DNA of 64,000 bases from Zunongwangia profunda SM-A87 (GTDB lineage: Bacteria > Bacteroidota > Bacteroidia > Flavobacteriales > Flavobacteriaceae), in NCBI RefSeq assembly GCF_000023465.1, contig NC_014041.1, positions 372,001 to 436,000 of the forward strand. The letters are read 5' to 3'. The translations under genes and the position numbers were made by a program. This document shows positions 17,788 through 27,163 of this stretch, piece after piece. Below the pieces are notes generated by a model. That model made no database searches. It had not been told where the DNA came from and saw only the letters and a list, made by a program, of their open reading frames with translations. Within the stretch, counting starts at the first letter, position 1. Each line of letters opens with the position of its first letter.

Positions 17788-18504
17788 TTAATGCAGCAAT
17801 ACGGAGTTATGAATACTTTTTAATTCCTGCAAATGCTGAATTAGATTAGATTTAAATTTCAATAAAGTTTGTCTTTTATCATTTTTATTTACAGATTCCA
17901 GCATCTTTTCTATCTGTTCCAGTAATTTTTCTTCGAGTCGAATTGCTTTTTCCATTACATAAAATCTTCCTTTTTTTTGAAGTACAAAAATGGTATTGGA
18001 TAAAGCAACTTCATCAGTATCACGGTGATGATGCGATTTCTCAAATACAGAATTAAGATCTTTGATATAGCTTAAGCATAATATTTTATGGCGATTAAAT
18101 AATCTTTGAAAGAAAAGGCGCTTAGAGGCTCGCTGTGCTTTTTCAAAGAAACCTATACTTTTTTCAATGAGCTCGTAAAGTGTACTTGAAGCTTCTGGCA
18201 TGCCTTCATTAGTTGGTATTTTTTGAAGAGTCAAATATAAAGACTTGGCCTGATCGTTAAAGTATTGTATACATACCTTACCGTTACCTGGAATATTTTT
18301 GGAGGTATATTTTCCTGTTTTAGTATCAAATGAACCTTCTTCGGTCATAAATACCCTGGTAATATTAAACTGATCCAATTGATAAATTTTCCTTATTTCT
18401 TCGGGCTTCAGCTTAAACTTAGAGCTGATTCGGTGAATACAATCAGCGGTTGTAATGCCTGTGCTTTTATCGTTTTTTCTATCGTTCATGTGTCCTGCTT
18501 TCAT
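17788..18504 (-). CDS. Hypothetical cytosolic protein, helical
   Basis: A 238-residue protein of no family I recognise. The N-terminal ~100 residues are mixed (TTADCIHRISSKFKLKPEEIRKIY, possibly a small helical module). The C-terminal half is strongly helical and charged (LEEKLLEQIEKMLESVNKNDKRQTLLKFK), suggesting a coiled coil. There are His-rich residues in EKSHHHRDTDE. No signal peptide or membrane helix is seen. The start may be the ATG at 18489 (MNDRKN) rather than 18504. It is a single gene between stress-type genes; its function is unknown. Confidence 0.6.
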   Translation of the reverse strand: MKAGHMNDRKNDKSTGITTADCIHRISSKFKLKPEEIRKIYQLDQFNITRVFMTEEGSFDTKTGKYTSKNIPGNGKVCIQYFNDQAKSLYLTLQKIPTNEGMPEASSTLYELIEKSIGFFEKAQRASKRLFFQRLFNRHKILCLSYIKDLNSVFEKSHHHRDTDEVALSNTIFVLQKKGRFYVMEKAIRLEEKLLEQIEKMLESVNKNDKRQTLLKFKSNLIQHLQELKSIHNSVLLH

Positions 18505-18765
18505 CTTCTTTCTGATTTATGGCTTAAATTAAAAAGTAATTATCTTTTTCATTGCCAGAGCTTTGTGAAATTATAGCTAAAAATTATATAAACCTGAATC
18601 TAAATTTAATAAGTGTTATAGCCTTAGCGAAAACGATTGAACAAAATGATGGTTTTATTACATATCAAATGAACATTAACTTATTTCAAATAATCTGATA
18701 TACAGCTTTGTAGGTTTTGTAACTAATCCTTAAATTGTAATCGCCAACCCTTAAATCTACCAGCC

Positions 18766-18954
18766 ATGAGACTAATTAACAGTTTTCGGCCAAAAATACT
18801 AATCGTTTTGATTATAGTATGTTGTGCTCTGGCCCTGCTATCTCAACTTTATATACTCCCCGAATGGATGGGGTTGCCTTTTCTGATCTTAGGATGCGTT
18901 TTCATATGCTTATTGTTTATCAGTTTTTTAAAGCCATTTTATAAAAGCTCATAG
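18766..18954 (+). CDS. Small membrane protein, 62 aa, two helices
   Basis: A 62-residue protein with two hydrophobic helices (ILIVLIIVCCALALLSQLYI and LPFLILGCVFICLLFISFL) joined by a short PEWMG turn, with basic N- and C-terminal tails. The ATG follows a 260-base gene-free gap that must carry its promoter. No family is recognised. Hydrophobic pattern and clean borders make it more likely a real gene than chance, but function is unknown. Confidence 0.55.
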   Translation: MRLINSFRPKILIVLIIVCCALALLSQLYILPEWMGLPFLILGCVFICLLFISFLKPFYKSS

Positions 18955-18981
18955 ACTGTTTTATAGCTCATTAATTTTTAG

Positions 18982-19572
18982 TTACTCATTTTTTTGAGCA
19001 ATAATTTCGTAAGCAATTTCCTTAAAGCTGCCACCATTACTATCTTCTGCAGAACATGCGGTTAGGCCGACTATCAGGTCTTTTTGAGCTTCAAAAAGAA
19101 TATAATCCTGAGGGGTGTTAGTGGGGGGATCTACGCTTAATTTACCATCGGTATCAAATTGTACATTCATAAAGATATTAAAAGCTGTAGGAATGTCATC
19201 AGGAAAAATATCATAGGCTTCTAAATTGCGATACAGGTTTTCGAAGCAACTGGGATGATAACCTTTATGATGATACATAATTTCGAAAGTTTCCGGGCTG
19301 CATGGGGCTAGTAAAAAATCATTTCTTCCGTTTGTATCTTCAAGAATCATCATCATTTTTTCACTACGGTTGCTCCAAAGATAGTTTCCGCGTGAAATCA
19401 GGATAGATTCTTCGAAGTCGAGGGTTTTTCCACTCGAAATCTTTTCGCGGGTATCATTTAAATTAAATAATACCATATCACTAACCTGGTTTCCCTGGGG
19501 AGATTGTATTTTTAACTGTTCCCCTTTTTTTAAAATAAAAGCAGCTCCCGATTGTCTCGAAATTATATTCAT
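18982..19572 (-). CDS. DUF1989 / urea carboxylase-associated family protein
   Basis: A 196-residue protein of the DUF1989 family, known from genes beside urea or guanidine carboxylases. Conserved landmarks are GQ-like QGNQVSDMVLFN near the N terminus, SRGNYLWSN, the Cys/His stretch LLAPCSPETFE ... GYHPSCFENL, and FNIFMNV. No carboxylase is nearby. It lies 89 bases downstream of the YqcI/YcgG gene on the same strand, so the two are probably co-transcribed. A role in nitrogenous small-molecule (guanidine/amine) metabolism is possible but inferred from family only. It is probably cytosolic. Confidence 0.85.
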   Translation of the reverse strand: MNIISRQSGAAFILKKGEQLKIQSPQGNQVSDMVLFNLNDTREKISSGKTLDFEESILISRGNYLWSNRSEKMMMILEDTNGRNDFLLAPCSPETFEIMYHHKGYHPSCFENLYRNLEAYDIFPDDIPTAFNIFMNVQFDTDGKLSVDPPTNTPQDYILFEAQKDLIVGLTACSAEDSNGGSFKEIAYEIIAQKNE

Positions 19573-19661
19573 TGCTATACTTATTTTTTAATCTCCCAAT
19601 GATGGGAGTATCTTAAAATTATAAAAAGATTGTCCTATCTCTAGGTTTTGCTCCAGTTTCT

Positions 19662-20375
19662 TTATTTTTTGAAGGGACATTCCCACAGTTCTCCTACTTT
19701 TCGCCCACTGTACTGCCTGGCTTCGCTTTGCGATCCAAAATCTTTAAGCATAGGATTCGTACTTCCCGAAAATTGTTCATCACGCTCCCGTATGCTGGTT
19801 TTTACTCGATCGTAGGTTCCCATTTTCCGTAATTTCTCAAACTGCCAGTGCAGGTTAAAAGCGATCGCTGGGTAAGGACTACGACGTGCTTTTCTTGAAC
19901 TATTAGGATGTAATCCTACAATATAAAAGGATTTTCCGGCAATACTGAAACTAAAATTATCATCATTTGGATTATTACTCACACTGGGATCCCAATCATA
20001 TTCGTCTACAGCATTTAATTGATTCAGCTGAATCCATAGTTGCTCTTCAAACTGGATTTCGGTGAACTCCGGGCTGTTTGGGAATACCGCAATAAAAGTT
20101 TCGAACTGGTTAGATTCAAAATCATAATTTTTTATATAGGCTTTTAAATCCTTATATAATTCTTTAGTCTGATTTAAGTTTCCAAGGTTATTGTAGGTTC
20201 GTAAATTAACCAAATTCATGCTGAATACGGTTTTAGCCATAATGCAGGGATGATCATTGGTGATTATAAAATCCTGAAAGGAATTATAGACTTTTGTAGC
20301 CTTCTTGTCTGAAGTCATTGAGCGTGAAAAAATCGCTGGCCTTTCAGGTTTCTGTCTTAGGTTGGTAGATATCAT
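19662..20375 (-). CDS. YqcI/YcgG-family protein (heme oxygenase-like N-oxygenase)
   Basis: A 237-residue member of the YqcI/YcgG family, with PCIMAKTVFSMNL near the N terminus and the conserved segment FSIAGKSFYIVGLHPNSSRKARRSPYPAIAFNLHWQFEKL. That segment contains a His and Arg cluster. It closes with the SGRKVGELWECPFK signature. Relatives include GntA of guanitoxin biosynthesis, reported as a heme-dependent N-hydroxylase, so an N-oxygenation of an amine or guanidine is a reasonable guess, not shown here. It is followed by DUF1989 in a likely two-gene operon and is divergent from the SDR gene. Confidence 0.8.
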   Translation of the reverse strand: MISTNLRQKPERPAIFSRSMTSDKKATKVYNSFQDFIITNDHPCIMAKTVFSMNLVNLRTYNNLGNLNQTKELYKDLKAYIKNYDFESNQFETFIAVFPNSPEFTEIQFEEQLWIQLNQLNAVDEYDWDPSVSNNPNDDNFSFSIAGKSFYIVGLHPNSSRKARRSPYPAIAFNLHWQFEKLRKMGTYDRVKTSIRERDEQFSGSTNPMLKDFGSQSEARQYSGRKVGELWECPFKK

Positions 20376-20665
20376 TTTTCTTTTTCTTAAACCTCTAAAT
20401 TATGGCGGGATGCGGTTTCAGAATAATCGTTTAAGAAGAGTTTAGTTTGTTATTGTATGCTGTTTAACACAACTGTTTCAATTACGTCCAATTACATTCT
20501 AATAGCATCAAAATTCGTTTATTTTTTAAAGAAAATCAGAAGGTGATCAAAAGTCCTTTAATGAAATTTTGCAAATCACGACTTAGATTTTAAATAAATC
20601 TCAATTCAGAGTTTTTTAACCCTTATTAAAGTATTGCTGTTCTACCTTAGAATAAAAATTTAATT
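20376..20665. promoter_or_regulatory. Divergent promoter region, YcgG / SDR
   Basis: About 290 AT-rich bases between divergent starts. No ORF or clear repeat was found. Promoters for both genes must lie here, but I could not fix either one. Confidence 0.4.
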
Positions 20666-21535
20666 ATGAAGGACCCAAGAACAAAATATCCGCAACCTCC
20701 ATTTGACACTCCGCTTCAGAAAGAACCGGGGGATGAATATGAAATGAACCCATTGCCAGATTATGGAGAAGATTCATATAAAGGGAATAATAAACTTAAA
20801 GATAAAGTAGCCATAATTACCGGAGGGGACTCAGGTATTGGCAGGGCGGTTGCCTATGCTTTTGCCCTTGAAGGTGCAAGGGTAGTTATCTCTTATCTTA
20901 ATGAACATAAGGATGCTGAAAAAACCGCTGAGGTTATTAGGAATAAAAATGGAGAAGTGCTTTTGATTGATGGCGACATACAACAAGAAAAGCATTGTAA
21001 GCATATTATAGATAAAACTTTGGAGCATTTTGGGCAAATTGATATTATTGTGAATAATGCTGCTTTTCAGATGTCCAGAACGAGTCTTCAAGAAATTTCT
21101 GCTGAAGAATGGGATAAGACTTTCCGAACAAATATCCATGCCCCATTTTATCTTTGTAAGGCTGCAGAACCTCATCTTAAGCCGGGGAGTAGTATCGTTA
21201 ATACTACTTCTGTAAATGCTTATAGCCCTAGTGATAATCTGGTTCCTTATGCGGCGACTAAAGGTGCAATTAGAAACTTTACAGCAAGTATGGCTCAACT
21301 TTGGGCAGATAAAGGAATACGAGTAAATGCAGTGGCGCCTGGGCCGATATGGACACCATTGATTCCTGCTACCATGCCAAAGGAAAAAGTAGAGAACTTC
21401 GGAAAGCAAACTCCGCTGGGAAGACCCGGTCAACCTGCTGAATTAGCACCAGCTTATGTGATGTTGGCATCTGAAGACGGAAGTTATACCTCGGGAGCAA
21501 CAATCGAAATTACCGGTGGACGCTATACGCTATAA
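20666..21535 (+). CDS. SDR-family oxidoreductase (YghA/YdaD-like)
   Basis: A 289-residue short-chain dehydrogenase of the subgroup with an N-terminal proline-rich extension (PRTKYPQPPFDTPLQKEPGDE), seen in stress-associated proteins such as YghA and GsiB-neighbour YdaD. The cofactor motif is TGGDSGIGRAVAYAF, with NNAAFQ, and the catalytic residues are Ser in NTTSVNAYS and YAATK. The C terminus has DGSYTSGATIEITGG. It probably reduces aldehydes or sugars with NAD(P)H; the substrate is unknown. A strong terminator follows directly. Confidence 0.9.
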   Translation: MKDPRTKYPQPPFDTPLQKEPGDEYEMNPLPDYGEDSYKGNNKLKDKVAIITGGDSGIGRAVAYAFALEGARVVISYLNEHKDAEKTAEVIRNKNGEVLLIDGDIQQEKHCKHIIDKTLEHFGQIDIIVNNAAFQMSRTSLQEISAEEWDKTFRTNIHAPFYLCKAAEPHLKPGSSIVNTTSVNAYSPSDNLVPYAATKGAIRNFTASMAQLWADKGIRVNAVAPGPIWTPLIPATMPKEKVENFGKQTPLGRPGQPAELAPAYVMLASEDGSYTSGATIEITGGRYTL

Positions 21536-21556
21536 ACATTGATCAATAAATATCTT

Positions 21557-21603
21557 AAAAAAAAGAAAAAGCGAATTCTCAATTTCGCTTTTTCTTTTTT
21601 AAA
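21557..21603. terminator. Intrinsic terminator after SDR gene
   Basis: A long hairpin with arms AAAAAAGAAAAAGCGAA and TTCGCTTTTTCTTTTTT around TTCTCAA lies 22 bases after the stop. A- and T-tracts on both sides mean it could act in both directions. Confidence 0.85.
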
Positions 21604-21692
21604 AATGATTCGGCACATAAGAGGTGTGGACTCATAAAAATATCTAAGTCGGTTATTTTCTTACTTTTTGAAGTATATAATAGTACCACGTC

Positions 21693-22271
21693 TTATTTAA
21701 AGATAGGAGATTTTGCAGTGACTACCATCAAGTATAAGTCAGGTCTGTTTTTAAGTTCTTCCCGTAGGCGTGTATAGGCAATACGCAACTGGGCCTCTAC
21801 AGTTTTGGTAGATATTCGCAGCTGGTGAGCAATTTCCTTATGGGAATGCCCTTGCTTTTTATGCATGATGAAAATAAGTCGGCACCGTTCTGGCAGTGCT
21901 TCAACTGCTTTGGCAACCAGCTTCAGCTTATGTTCCAAAAGCTCATCTGGCTCTTCTGTAAGGCTTACAAGGGTTTCACTTTTAAGTTGGTCGAGATAGG
22001 TTTGCTGCTTTTTCTTTTTTCGATAGGTATCTATAAACATATTATAAGCCGTACTGTACATATAACTTTTGACCGATATATTGAGATCTAGATGGTCTTT
22101 TCTCTCCCAAAGTTTAATGAATGTATTCTGCGCAATATCCTCGGCGTCTGCGGCTTTATCAACATATTGCATCATGTAAGCTACCAGGGGTTGGTATAAT
22201 GCTTCAAAAATGAGGGTAAACGAATGCTCATCACCTTTTTTAAGCAATTCATTTAGGACCTTGTGATTCAT
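21693..22271 (-). CDS. ECF sigma factor, FecI-like (locus 1)
   Basis: RNA polymerase sigma-70 factor of the Bacteroidetes ECF expansion, 192 residues. Region 2 is visible at about residues 20-90 (YVDKAADAEDIAQNTFIKLWERK ... SYMYSTAYNMFIDTYRKKK). Region 4 is at 130-180 (LPERCRLIFIMHKKQGHSHKEIAHQLRISTKTVEAQLRIAYTRLRE). It is divergent from the FecR gene, 99 bases apart, instead of being upstream in the same operon. It probably activates the neighbouring SusCD operon once released by FecR. The same layout recurs at 37 kb. Confidence 0.93.
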   Translation of the reverse strand: MNHKVLNELLKKGDEHSFTLIFEALYQPLVAYMMQYVDKAADAEDIAQNTFIKLWERKDHLDLNISVKSYMYSTAYNMFIDTYRKKKKQQTYLDQLKSETLVSLTEEPDELLEHKLKLVAKAVEALPERCRLIFIMHKKQGHSHKEIAHQLRISTKTVEAQLRIAYTRLREELKNRPDLYLMVVTAKSPIFK

Positions 22272-22370
22272 AGGGATTACACATTATAAAGTAAAGGTTA
22301 AAAAAAATTAAATTTTTTTAAGGGATATGTGTTTTTTTTTCGTCACTAGGGTGATTTATGATTTGAAACC

Positions 22371-23492
22371 ATGGAAAACGTTGACGATTTAATACAAAAA
22401 TTTCAAAATCATTGCATAAGTGATGAGGAGTTAATGCAGCTTGAGCAATGGGTAAAAAGCAGCAAACGAAATACGTATTATTTTAAAAATGCAGTCGAGC
22501 AGGATTATCTGCTAACTGTTTATAGCCGTAAAGATGAAAAAAATCCAGGGTTTGACGATATTTTTCAGCAGCGAAAATCTTCGTCTCGAAGAATTATGCC
22601 AGTTACCCTCCTTAAGTATGCCGCTATTTTAGTATTAGGTCTTTTTGCGGCAGGGGTAGGTTATTTCTATTTAAATAATCAGGTAGAGGAGGAATACAAT
22701 CCGGGGCAGATTACCTTTACCTATGCTAATGGAGAAACCATTAGTCTTGATGAGAACGGAGAAGGCACATTAACCGATAAATCTGGGAATGCGCTGGGAG
22801 TCCAGAAGCAGGGAGAGTTAGATTTCAGAACTTCAGGTACCCAGTCTACTACCTATAATATCATAAAGGTACCCCGTGGAAAGCGATTTAACCTTTTGCT
22901 TTCAGACGGTAGCCGGGTTTATCTCAATTCAGAAAGTACGTTGCGTTTTCCGGCAAATTTCCCAAATACCGGCAATAGAGAAGTTCACCTTACCGGAGAA
23001 GGCTTTTTTGAAGTTTCTAAAGATACCGAACATCCTTTTCGTGTAAATGCTGAAAAACTGCAGGTTGAAGTATTAGGGACACGTTTTAATGTTAATGCTT
23101 ATAAAGGATCGCAACAAATTACAACTACTCTTGCCGAAGGATCGGTGAGACTACAGCAGGGGCAAAAACAAGCTACACTAGTGCCGGGGGAAGCCGGAAC
23201 CTGGAGCGGCGTTAAAGAGCCTATAAGGGTAGCTAAAGTAAAGGTAGCTAATAATATTGCCTGGATAGAAAACCGCCTGTTATTTATTGATGAGCCTTTT
23301 GTGACGATCCTTGAAAAAATAGAACGTAGTTATGGCGTAAAGATTATCAATAACAATCCATCTTTAGCAGCAACACGTTTTAATGGAGATTTTGATCTGA
23401 ATACAGAAAGCGTAGAAGATGTTATGAATGCCTTTACCACAATAGACTTTTTTGAATATTCCTACAAAAACAACATAATAACAATTAAATAA
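22371..23492 (+). CDS. FecR-family anti-sigma / sigma regulator (locus 1)
   Basis: Inner-membrane anti-sigma protein of 373 residues. The N-terminal cytoplasmic part (about 1-80) is the anti-sigma domain. A single membrane helix follows (LLKYAAILVLGLFAAGVGYFYL). The periplasmic FecR domain contains KVPRGKRFNLLLSDGSRVYLNSESTLRFP and LTGEGFFEVSKDTEHPFRV. The C-terminal DUF4974 domain (FVTILEKIERSYGVKI ... FNGDFD) contacts the STN domain of the receptor. It receives the signal from the SusC at 23599. A minus-oriented terminator hairpin lies between the two genes. Confidence 0.95.
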   Translation: MENVDDLIQKFQNHCISDEELMQLEQWVKSSKRNTYYFKNAVEQDYLLTVYSRKDEKNPGFDDIFQQRKSSSRRIMPVTLLKYAAILVLGLFAAGVGYFYLNNQVEEEYNPGQITFTYANGETISLDENGEGTLTDKSGNALGVQKQGELDFRTSGTQSTTYNIIKVPRGKRFNLLLSDGSRVYLNSESTLRFPANFPNTGNREVHLTGEGFFEVSKDTEHPFRVNAEKLQVEVLGTRFNVNAYKGSQQITTTLAEGSVRLQQGQKQATLVPGEAGTWSGVKEPIRVAKVKVANNIAWIENRLLFIDEPFVTILEKIERSYGVKIINNNPSLAATRFNGDFDLNTESVEDVMNAFTTIDFFEYSYKNNIITIK

Positions 23493-23520
23493 GTACTTAT
23501 GAATTAAAACTCTAACTCAC

Positions 23521-23549
23521 AAAAAAAAGAGGATGCGCCAACATCCTCT
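23521..23549 (-). terminator. Minus-strand intrinsic terminator in fecR-susC gap 1
   Basis: The 8-bp stem AGAGGATG / CATCCTCT has loop CGCCAA and is preceded by A8, so on the minus strand it reads hairpin then T8, a textbook intrinsic terminator. In the plus direction there is no T-tract. TCTAACTCACAA flanks it on both sides (23511-23522 and 23549-23560). No protein gene on the minus strand ends here. Confidence 0.75.
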
Positions 23550-23598
23550 CTAACTCACAATTAATTATTTCCTACAACAATTAATAGTTTTCAAAATT

Positions 23599-26500
23599 AT
23601 GAAAATAAAACATTTAAAGATGAAGGTTTCTGTCATTTTAACCTTGTTTTGTGCCTTACAGATGTTTGCGACGAAGGGTAGTGCCCAGAAATTCAATATT
23701 GATCTGGAAAGCGTTAAAGTCGCTACGGTAATTGAGCAAATTAAAAAGCAAAGCGATTATAAATTCTTCTATCGGGAAGATTTACTTCAGGATGATTGGA
23801 AAGTAAATATACAAACCAACAGTGCCTCTATTAAAGAAGTGCTACAACAGCTTTTTGATGATTTACCGGTTGATTATATCATCAAGAAGAAACAGGTAAT
23901 CCTTAAATCCAAAACCATTAGTAATACAAATGGTCAATCGGTGGATAATAAAGGTACCATAGATCAACAAGAAATTTACGGTAATGTTAGGGATCCAAAT
24001 GCTTATCCATTAATGGGGGTGACCGTGTGGCGTAAAGGTTCGCGTACGGGTGCAGTAACTAACGAAAAAGGTAATTATCGCATCCAGGCGGCAACAGGGG
24101 ATACTTTGGTATTTAGCTTTTTAGGATTTAAAAAGCAGGAGAAGCTGGTAGGAGATGAGAAGACTCTAAACGTAATATTACAAGAAGAGGTGAATAGTTT
24201 AGGAGAGGTAACATTATTGTCTACCGGTTACCAGAATATTCAAAAAGAACGCGCTACCGGTTCCTTTTCTGTAATTGAATCTGAAGAATTAGAAAAAGTG
24301 CCCGTAAATAATGTGATAAATCAGTTAGAGGGAAGAGTTGCAGGTTTACAGATAGACCTTCTTGCATCTGATAATACGTTTGTATACGGTAACCAATTTG
24401 GTGAAACGGAAGGAAATACTAGTTACAAATATAGAATTCGCGGGCAGTCAACATATCAGGCCAATGATAAACCGCTTTTAGTTATTGACGGCGTTCCTTC
24501 AGAACTGGATATCAAAAACCTAAACTCTAATGATATTGAGAAAATTACTTTCTTAAAAGACGCAGCTTCGGCTTCTATTTATGGTGCGAGAGCTGCTAAC
24601 GGGGTAATTGTTATAGATACTAAAAAAGGAAAAAAAGGAGCAACCCGTATCAACTTGTCTCAAAACTATACCTTTTCCAGTAAACCTTCGCTCTCCAGTT
24701 TGCCTCTAATGAATTCAGATCAGGTGCTGGATCTGGAGCAGGAGCTTTTGGAGAAGGGTGTTATTTATGACCCAATGGGTGCCGGTATATACAGTTCAGT
24801 GCCGGTAAGTTCCGGGGTAGAACTTATGCTGCAAAACCAGCGTGGTACACTAAGCGATGCCGAGCTTGCAGATAAACTCTCAGTATTACGCGGTCGCAAT
24901 AACTACAACCAGATTGAAGATTATCTGCTTCAGGCTGCTTCTTCAACAAATTATAACCTTTCCATAAGTGGAGGACAGGAGAACTATTCGTATTTCACTT
25001 CGGCTTCTTATGCCAAAGAAGAAACGCAAAGTAAAGGCGTAGATGGTAAACGTCTTACTTTAACCGCTAATCAGAATTTTGAGTTATTTGATTTTGCTAA
25101 AGTATCAACCAGTCTTAAAGGCTCGTTTTTTAACTTTAAACAAAACGGCTTAGGTGTAAGTCCTTTATCAGCATCTCGAACTACGTTTTTACCTTATGAT
25201 CAGATAGTAGATGAAGCCGGAAATTCGGTAGATTATTACCGGGCATTTTACAGTGCAGATATACAAAATTTTGAAGAGGCCGGTTATTTGCCCTGGAGCT
25301 ACAACTACCTGGATGAATTGGCTAATTCTAATAATGGTATTAAGGAGCAGAATTATTCGGCTAACATTAGTGTAACCCTGCCTCTTTTTGATGGTTTATC
25401 AGCCATGGGAACTTATTTTATTGAGCGTTCCAATACCAAACAAGATAATATTTATGGTGAAAACACGTATTACACCAGAGACCGAATCAATCAGGCTATG
25501 TATCTTAATCCTACTACTCAGCAATTAACACGAGGCATTCCTTTGGGGGCTATCTATCAGAGAAACGATTATACTGAAAGTAGTCAAACCATGCGCGGCC
25601 AGCTTAATTACAACAACACATTTGGCAAGCATGCGATAGATGCCATAGCAGGTATAGAATTACGTCAAATACGCACAGAAGTATCCGGTGGAAATCTTTA
25701 TGGATATAATGAGCAAACTCAGCGCTCTATAGATTTACCATCTGCGACCTATACCACTATTTACGGGTACAACGATAACATCAGTTACAATCAGGTAGCC
25801 ACCAATCAACGCCGTCGCTTTTTATCCTATTACGCCAATGCAGCATATACCTTTGATACCAAATATGTGGTATCAGGTAGTGTACGCCTGGATGATTACA
25901 ATAATTTTGGGGTAGACAAAAGCTATAGACGTACCCCTTTATGGTCTACCGGTTTAAAATGGAATATGAGCCGAGAGGACTTCTTAAAAGACGTGGAGAC
26001 GATTAATAACCTAAGCTTTAGAGCTACGTATGGTTTTAATGGAAACATCAGCCTTACTACGTTCCCCTTTACAAACATTTCTATTGCCGGTACAGATTAT
26101 AATTTATCCAGGCTACCCTATGCGTTTATTGCAGCACCTGCAAACCCTGCTTTACGTTGGGAAAAAACAGGTGTGCTCAACTTTGGTCTTGATTTCAATC
26201 TGTTTGACAAAAGACTTGGGGGAAGTGTGGAATATTATATAAAAAATAGTGATGACCTGATTCAGGATTTTCCGGTCTCTGAATTTTATGGACTACCTAA
26301 TAATAATACCCTAACCAGGAATACGGCAACCTTACGCGGAGAAGGGGTAGATATTAACCTAAACGGTGAGTGGTTAAGAACTCCCGAGTTTAGTATTAAT
26401 TCAACCTTTGTTTTATCGTATAATAAAAATGAGGTGACTGATTCGCGTTACGAGAATTATTCCACTTTCCTAAATGGTACCGCGAGTGCACCCCCAATTG

Positions 26501-27159
26501 TGGACTATCCGCTTAACAGCATTTTTGCTTTTAGATCAGCAGGCCTGGATGAGAACGGCTCTACCATTGTATACGACCGTAATGGAGACATCGTTGATGC
26601 CTTCACCCCTTTAACTGAAATTGAGGATATGCAATATATGGGTACGCAAACGCCCAAATACTATGGCAGCTTTGCCACGACATTCACCTATAAGAAATTG
26701 TCACTTTATGCTTTGGCGACCTATAAACTGGATTATGTTTTATTTAACCCCAGTTTTGGTAATTACGTGTCACGATACGGATCTTTTGAGGCATACGATT
26801 TGAACAGCGATATTGCAGATCGCTGGAGAGCCCCTGGGGATGAGGTCAATACCAATGTTCCCGGAGCTCAGGGACTTGGGGGGTATAGTTTAGGTCGGTA
26901 TCTGTATAGCACTGATAGGGTTATCGATGGAGATCATATACGACTGCGTGAGATTTCACTGAGTTATGATTTTTCTGATTTAGTCGCCAACAGCTTTTTA
27001 CGCAATGCCTCGTTATCGCTTACGGCTCGTAATTTAGGTTTAATCTGGAGAGCCAATGATGATGATATAGATCCGGATTTCTTGCCGTATACCAGTGGTA
27101 GTCTTATACGTATACCACCTACTGCGATGTATTCAGTGGGCGTAAACCTTAATTTTTAA
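23599..27159 (+). CDS. SusC/RagA-type TonB-linked receptor with STN domain
   Basis: Outer-membrane nutrient transporter of 1186 residues. Domain order is: signal peptide (to about residue 29), STN signalling domain (about 33-105, FNIDLESVKVATVIEQI), carboxypeptidase-regulatory-like domain (about 127-200, GNVRDPNAYPLMGVTV), plug (about 215-345, with GRVAGLQIDL, KPLLVIDGVPSEL and IYGARAANGVIVI), then the beta-barrel. The STN domain means it signals to the FecR upstream. The SusD partner starts 4 bases after the stop. The import substrate cannot be read; downstream protease and thioredoxin genes favour peptides over glycans (inference). No CAZyme gene is in the operon. Confidence 0.96.
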   Translation: MKIKHLKMKVSVILTLFCALQMFATKGSAQKFNIDLESVKVATVIEQIKKQSDYKFFYREDLLQDDWKVNIQTNSASIKEVLQQLFDDLPVDYIIKKKQVILKSKTISNTNGQSVDNKGTIDQQEIYGNVRDPNAYPLMGVTVWRKGSRTGAVTNEKGNYRIQAATGDTLVFSFLGFKKQEKLVGDEKTLNVILQEEVNSLGEVTLLSTGYQNIQKERATGSFSVIESEELEKVPVNNVINQLEGRVAGLQIDLLASDNTFVYGNQFGETEGNTSYKYRIRGQSTYQANDKPLLVIDGVPSELDIKNLNSNDIEKITFLKDAASASIYGARAANGVIVIDTKKGKKGATRINLSQNYTFSSKPSLSSLPLMNSDQVLDLEQELLEKGVIYDPMGAGIYSSVPVSSGVELMLQNQRGTLSDAELADKLSVLRGRNNYNQIEDYLLQAASSTNYNLSISGGQENYSYFTSASYAKEETQSKGVDGKRLTLTANQNFELFDFAKVSTSLKGSFFNFKQNGLGVSPLSASRTTFLPYDQIVDEAGNSVDYYRAFYSADIQNFEEAGYLPWSYNYLDELANSNNGIKEQNYSANISVTLPLFDGLSAMGTYFIERSNTKQDNIYGENTYYTRDRINQAMYLNPTTQQLTRGIPLGAIYQRNDYTESSQTMRGQLNYNNTFGKHAIDAIAGIELRQIRTEVSGGNLYGYNEQTQRSIDLPSATYTTIYGYNDNISYNQVATNQRRRFLSYYANAAYTFDTKYVVSGSVRLDDYNNFGVDKSYRRTPLWSTGLKWNMSREDFLKDVETINNLSFRATYGFNGNISLTTFPFTNISIAGTDYNLSRLPYAFIAAPANPALRWEKTGVLNFGLDFNLFDKRLGGSVEYYIKNSDDLIQDFPVSEFYGLPNNNTLTRNTATLRGEGVDINLNGEWLRTPEFSINSTFVLSYNKNEVTDSRYENYSTFLNGTASAPPIVDYPLNSIFAFRSAGLDENGSTIVYDRNGDIVDAFTPLTEIEDMQYMGTQTPKYYGSFATTFTYKKLSLYALATYKLDYVLFNPSFGNYVSRYGSFEAYDLNSDIADRWRAPGDEVNTNVPGAQGLGGYSLGRYLYSTDRVIDGDHIRLREISLSYDFSDLVANSFLRNASLSLTARNLGLIWRANDDDIDPDFLPYTSGSLIRIPPTAMYSVGVNLNF

Positions 27160-27163
27160 TTTA

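Noticed and set aside
20831..21433. 200-codon ORF antisense to the SDR gene
   Set aside because: The SDR has all its motifs on the plus strand; the antisense product resembles no family and has no start context.
23521..23549. Plus-strand attenuator between fecR and susC
   Set aside because: No T-tract follows the hairpin on the plus strand; the A8 on its left fits termination on the minus strand.
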